From Alkalihalobacterium sp048323755 (GTDB taxonomy: Bacteria; Bacillota; Bacilli; Bacillales; Bacillaceae_F): a stretch of DNA of 64,000 nucleotides. The stretch is from positions 1 through 64,000 of the forward strand of contig NZ_JBLWFS010000012.1 in the NCBI RefSeq assembly GCF_048323755.1. The letters run 5' to 3'. This document shows, in pieces, positions 60,409 through 64,000 of this stretch (position 1 is the first letter of the stretch; every line of letters begins with the position of its first letter). Under the pieces are notes generated by a model that made no database searches, was not told the DNA's origin, and saw only the letters and a program-made list of their open reading frames with translations. Both the position numbers and the translations under genes were made by a program.

Positions 60409-61611
60409 ATGAGTTGGAAGTCCAAGTATAATTCTCAACGTGGGGCAGCATTACTTTTATCACTTTTCATCATTGCACTTATATCAATTGTAGGAGTAGG
60501 AATGTTATCAGTGACCTTATATAGTCAAAAATCGATTAATTCTAATACAACAGTGCAAGGGGAATTTTACCGAGCTGAAGGCGCATTAGAAATCGTAATT
60601 GATGAAATGAGAAATTATAATGGTGGACAAGTACCATTGTTATATGAGGATGGAACAGCAGTTGAAAACAGAATGATTGATCGAAAGGGTCCTTATTTTT
60701 ATTTGGAAGATAATCAATTGCCATCAACTAAATTGATTGGCGGTAAGGATGTTGAAGTCGAGATACAAAAGACTAAAATTGATGAAAAAAATTATAGAGC
60801 CACATTGAATGCTAGTTATTTAGAGGGAGAAACAAGAGTTACTAGGTCGCTTAATCTTAATGTGACTCGTGAAAACAAACCTGTTATTCCCAAACAATCG
60901 ACACCACCAGAATTTGTTTTAGATCGACCAATCCATTTTGTAAGTAACTTTAACTATAATGGTGGGATTCACGATGATGAGCTTAAACTATATTTATACG
61001 ATCAAAATGCAGTCGTAAATAATAAGACTGGGGAAACTGCAAGAGATAGACAAGAAATAAAAATTGCAAGTGTACCATATAATAGGATTTTGAATGAGTT
61101 AGGTTATCATTCTCCGTCGTATACGAATGCTGAAATAAATAGTTCACATACTTTTTCACCAGGCTTTCATAATCCACACAAAATTGTTCAGAGCGGACAA
61201 GCAAGTTCAATTGTAGTTGCTGAAGGTGCCAAAGTTTTTACTAAACATGTTGAGTTACATGGTTCAGGTGGTCAAAAGCATGAAGGAGCTCAACTTACCG
61301 TAAACGGGATTCTCGTTACTGAAGAATTAAATATGAGTGGTAACTCAACACTTGAAGTCAATGGAATATTAATTGTGAGAAATAACTCGAATTTAAATAG
61401 TGGTGAATTAACAATTAATAGTGGAATAATAACAAATAACTTTAGTAAGAACGGTAACATTGCTCTTAATGGAGAAGCAAAAGGCTTCAACTGTTCACTC
61501 ATCAATATGAACTGTTCTAGTCAAAACAATGTACCAATTATTGATTTGGACACTAGTGACTATTCTTGGAATTCCAGTCTACAAATATTAAACTTTAAAA
61601 CTACAAGATAA
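60409..61611 (+). CDS. Large PilX/GspK-like pilus protein with repetitive C-terminal domain (second of a tandem pair)
   Basis: The 400 residues begin MSWKSKYNSQRG (Gly12) then AALLLSLFIIALISIVGVGML, again without Glu5. The segment QGEFYRAEGALEIVIDEMRNY repeats that of the previous protein (core EFYRAEGA). The C-terminal part has the same strand pattern (LTVNGILVTEELNMSGN, LEVNGILIVRNNSNL, LTINSGIITNNF) and a closing region with cysteines (FNCSLINMNC). ATG 60409 follows AAGAGGAG. The pair probably arose by duplication and may form a pilus-tip complex; this role is inferred. Confidence 0.8.
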   Translation: MSWKSKYNSQRGAALLLSLFIIALISIVGVGMLSVTLYSQKSINSNTTVQGEFYRAEGALEIVIDEMRNYNGGQVPLLYEDGTAVENRMIDRKGPYFYLEDNQLPSTKLIGGKDVEVEIQKTKIDEKNYRATLNASYLEGETRVTRSLNLNVTRENKPVIPKQSTPPEFVLDRPIHFVSNFNYNGGIHDDELKLYLYDQNAVVNNKTGETARDRQEIKIASVPYNRILNELGYHSPSYTNAEINSSHTFSPGFHNPHKIVQSGQASSIVVAEGAKVFTKHVELHGSGGQKHEGAQLTVNGILVTEELNMSGNSTLEVNGILIVRNNSNLNSGELTINSGIITNNFSKNGNIALNGEAKGFNCSLINMNCSSQNNVPIIDLDTSDYSWNSSLQILNFKTTR

Positions 61612-61640
61612 ATTCTTAAGTTATCAATTGAGGTGACCCT

Positions 61641-62771
61641 ATGTTTTTCAACAACAAATACTCAGGCATCGATTTTCGTGAGAAGAAAGTGACGTTTGCG
61701 ACGATCAAGATGGACAAGGAGCTGCCCGTCCTGCAGCAAGTCTATGAAATGACATTAACAGATTCGGTTATTGCTGGTGGACAAGTGCAAGAAAAGGGTT
61801 TGCTTGAAACAGCACTTCGAAACTACTTACAGCAACATAAAGAAGCTTCAAAACATGTTCATTTAGCGATTCCGACTCAGCATTCGTTAATTCGTAAAGT
61901 GAATACACTACCAGATGTAGGGGAGCCTGAATTAGCGAAGTTGCTTCAGTTTCAAATTGGTGAAACGATTCACCTTCCTTTTGAAGATCCGATCTATGAT
62001 TTTGTTAAAATTGGTTCGATCCAACCTGATCAAGAGAACAAAAGTTCTTCAGAAGAAGATGACTTTACTTTAGAAGAGTTAACGGAAAGTGTGGAGAAGG
62101 AGCTGCAAGGACCGCGAAGTGAAATACTATTTTTTGCTACGTCTCGTGAACTTTCTGAAGGATTGCTAGAAAGCTGTGAAGAGGCAGGCTATAAACCGTT
62201 AACGGCGGAGTTAAGAGCGTTAGCGCTACAACGTCTATTACTACACACGCATCCGAACTGGCTAAAAGGTACGGAAATGATCATTGATGCGTCTGGTGGT
62301 TCTGTGGATATTCATATTTTCAAAGATGAGCTAATTGTTTTTTCTCGTACGATGGAGTTAAACCGTAGTGAGTTTGTGGCAAATCCAATGTCTTCAGATG
62401 ATGTGCTTTCATTTGATACAGAAGAATTAACCTTACAGGATGAAGTGGCTGCGACGAGCGAATTAACAAAAGACGAAAAAGAGGATTCGTATGTTGAAGA
62501 TTTACTAAATGAAATCCAAAAAGCGCAAAACTTCTACCGCTATTCTTTAGGGGAACGAGATAGTGAGTTTGATCGAATCATTGTTACGGGAGAAAAAACG
62601 CAGCATATTTTCTCAAGGTTAGTTGAACGACTTCCGACTGAAGTGGTTCAGATTGATTATAGCTCGATTGTTGATATTGGATTTATGCAGCATGACTTGC
62701 TAGATCGTTGCAGTGTTGCGATCGGGCTTGCAATGCGGGGCAATGAAAAAAGTGAGAAGAAAAAGAAATAA
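61641..62771 (+). CDS. pilM: PilM, actin-like type IV pilus assembly ATPase
   Basis: PilM is a cytoplasmic actin-fold protein that binds the N-terminus of PilN. The 376 residues open with the phosphate-1 strand YSGIDFREKKVTFATIK and show AIPTQHSLIRKVNTLP and LLQFQIGETIHLPFED, typical of PilM. An acidic linker lies at about 240-275, then the second lobe with RIIVTGEKTQ. TTGAGGTGA precedes the ATG. It starts the PilMNO subcluster. Confidence 0.9.
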   Translation: MFFNNKYSGIDFREKKVTFATIKMDKELPVLQQVYEMTLTDSVIAGGQVQEKGLLETALRNYLQQHKEASKHVHLAIPTQHSLIRKVNTLPDVGEPELAKLLQFQIGETIHLPFEDPIYDFVKIGSIQPDQENKSSSEEDDFTLEELTESVEKELQGPRSEILFFATSRELSEGLLESCEEAGYKPLTAELRALALQRLLLHTHPNWLKGTEMIIDASGGSVDIHIFKDELIVFSRTMELNRSEFVANPMSSDDVLSFDTEELTLQDEVAATSELTKDEKEDSYVEDLLNEIQKAQNFYRYSLGERDSEFDRIIVTGEKTQHIFSRLVERLPTEVVQIDYSSIVDIGFMQHDLLDRCSVAIGLAMRGNEKSEKKKK

Positions 62772-62809
62772 ATGACTATTTACGTTTCAAAAGGATTGGA
62801 GCGATACCT

Positions 62810-63370
62810 GTGAACATTAGCATAGATTTGTTACCTCAACGAGTAAAAGCAAAAGAAAGAGGAGGAGTTCCTGTCATTCCAGTTGCGGGGGCTTGTGCGG
62901 TTATTGTTGCTGCTAGCTTTCTTACTTTTATGTATGTTGATACGAAAAGCTCGGTTCAATCGTTAGAACAGGAAGTTGCTGCTCAAACGGAAGTCCGTAA
63001 TGCTGCTGAACAAGAGTTTCTTACGAAAACAACGGGAATGACGGAATACAATTACATTGATTATTATACGAACGTGAACACTTTACTAGACACGATCTAC
63101 AAAGATACGATCGATCTAAGAGAACGTGTGTATATGTTGCTGCCTGATCGAGCGGAAGTCAATTCTTATTCATTTTTAAACAATGGTGATCTTTCGATGC
63201 AAATCACGTTCCAATCCAAAGGAGATGCCGCGATTTATTTAAATCGTCTATTACAGGCAGAAATAGTGACGAGTGCTGAAGTACAAACGATTTCCATTTC
63301 TAATGAAGATTTGCTTTATCAATCTCAATTTACGTTAAAGCTCGATACGATAGTAGGTGAAGAATCGTGA
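62810..63370 (+). CDS. pilN: PilN, type IV pilus inner-membrane alignment protein
   Basis: The 186 residues begin with the conserved cytoplasmic peptide NISIDLLPQRVKAKE that binds PilM, then one membrane helix (about 22-43), a coiled region (SVQSLEQEVAAQTEVRNAAEQEF, within 47-70) and a small ferredoxin-like domain. The start is GTG 62810 after AAAGGATTGGAG. Its stop overlaps the next start. Confidence 0.9.
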   Translation: MNISIDLLPQRVKAKERGGVPVIPVAGACAVIVAASFLTFMYVDTKSSVQSLEQEVAAQTEVRNAAEQEFLTKTTGMTEYNYIDYYTNVNTLLDTIYKDTIDLRERVYMLLPDRAEVNSYSFLNNGDLSMQITFQSKGDAAIYLNRLLQAEIVTSAEVQTISISNEDLLYQSQFTLKLDTIVGEES

Positions 63371-64000
63371 GTGAATGGTTGAATAACAATAAAAACCGGA
63401 TCTTATATAGTGTTCTTATTTTCTTTTTATTATTAACGGTATTTTATATGTATTTCGTTCGCCCTTTACAGGCAGAGGAACGTAGTCAACAAGAGGAACT
63501 CCATCGTATTCAAACCGACATCGCTCACTATGAAACACAGATTAGTAAACTAACTGCTCAATCTTTAACACCACTGCAGAAAAAGACATTACTTGATCGT
63601 GTTCCGATGCGCCCTAACGTAGAACAAGTGATTGCGGATCTAGAAAGAACCGAGCTGGACACAGGTGCTGTTATTGATAGTGTATCGATTAGTATTCATC
63701 CGAGTGAGGCACAGGAAAATGAAGGACAAGACACGCAATCCTGGAGAAATATTTTAGACGAAGACTTATATTCTCTTCTTGAAACACAAGTGGCTGATGT
63801 AAACGGACTTCATGTTTCCTATATTGAAATGTCTATTAGTATGAACGGAAAAGAAGAAGATGTACATTCTTTCATTGAAGAAGTTGAAAAGTTAAAACGC
63901 ATCATCCATGTGCAAAGCTATGATTATTCACTAGATAGTGAAACAGAAAGAGTACAAGCATCGGCAACGCTCCGTGCTTTTTATTGTGAAGACTTTTTAG
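63367..64000 (+). CDS. pilO: PilO, type IV pilus alignment protein (cut by the window end)
   Basis: The frame opens at GTG 63367, overlapping the pilN stop by 4 nt, and stays open to the window edge (211 codons). It encodes a short basic N-terminus (MSEWLNNNKNRI), a membrane helix (about 13-30, LYSVLIFFLLLTVFYMYF), a coiled coil with Gln and Glu, and a C-terminal alpha/beta domain ending ATLRAFYCEDFL. Size, topology and position after pilN fit PilO. Confidence 0.85.
   Translation, partial: MSEWLNNNKNRILYSVLIFFLLLTVFYMYFVRPLQAEERSQQEELHRIQTDIAHYETQISKLTAQSLTPLQKKTLLDRVPMRPNVEQVIADLERTELDTGAVIDSVSISIHPSEAQENEGQDTQSWRNILDEDLYSLLETQVADVNGLHVSYIEMSISMNGKEEDVHSFIEEVEKLKRIIHVQSYDYSLDSETERVQASATLRAFYCEDFL

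Noticed and set aside
59203..61611. The two large pilus proteins as a recent exact duplication
   Set aside because: They share plan and short motifs but differ along most of their length, so the duplication is old; not reported as a DNA repeat.

Overview
The window is a stretch of chromosome from a low-GC, endospore-forming Gram-positive bacterium of the Bacillaceae. It encodes GerE, GerM, SpoVID, LonB and a YsxE-type coat protein. Shine-Dalgarno sites are strong AGGAGG types, TTG and GTG starts are frequent, and regulation uses T-boxes, GlcT/RAT and CcpA-type sites. From memory of the Bacillus subtilis map, the gene order ysmA-gerE-ysmB-racE-gerM-rph-ysnA-ysnB ... ilv/leu-ysoA-tig-clpX-lonB-lonA-ysxC-ysxD-hemAXCDBL-spoVID-ysxE-valS-folC-comC is the same backbone. 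The interest lies where this window departs from it. The species cannot be fixed from the sequence; a halo- or alkaliphilic Bacillus relative is a guess.

Layout. (1) 1-0.3 kb: the 3' end (domains V and VI) of a group II intron. (2) 0.3-13.5 kb: ysmA and gerE, then a block not in this place in B. subtilis (a lone cytochrome oxidase subunit I on the minus strand, and glcT-ptsG-ptsH-ptsI with a RAT antiterminator/terminator), then ysmB, racE, gerM, rph, ysnA and ysnB. (3) 13.7-13.9 kb: tRNA-Gly and tRNA-Arg. (4) 14.5-26.3 kb: a complete branched-chain amino acid supply line ilvE-ilvD-[Leu T-box]-ilvB-ilvH-ilvC-leuA-leuB-leuC-leuD, with candidate cre and CodY sites upstream and a structured extra element between leuC and leuD. 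(5) 26.6-36 kb: ysoA, trigger factor, ClpX, LonB, LonA and YsxC (protein folding, proteolysis, ribosome assembly). (6) 36.1-43.2 kb: ysxD-like and hemAXCDBL, carrying glutamyl-tRNA to glutamate-1-semialdehyde, 5-aminolevulinate and uroporphyrinogen III. (7) 43.6-47.6 kb: spoVID, an unrecognised gene and ysxE (spore coat), then a small membrane protein. (8) 47.7-54.6 kb: a Val T-box and valS, a RimK-like ATP-grasp gene and two tandem folC genes.

(9) 54.7 kb to the end: the most distinctive region. A membrane GAF-GGDEF diguanylate cyclase is followed by a sequence that reads as a class II cyclic di-GMP riboswitch, then a type IV pilus operon: major pilin, prepilin peptidase, two minor pilins, two large tandem pilin-like proteins with repetitive C-terminal regions, PilM, PilN and the start of PilO. 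The 3' strand of the riboswitch P1 helix can pair instead with a downstream copy of the P1 5' strand to form a terminator. This predicts that c-di-GMP turns the pilus operon on. The operon occupies the place where B. subtilis has comC after folC.

Several intergenic regions hold long inverted repeats or multi-hairpin elements (11.4, 13.5, 25.4, 30.9, 45.1 and 47.2 kb). They look like extragenic palindromic elements or structured RNAs and are reported separately.
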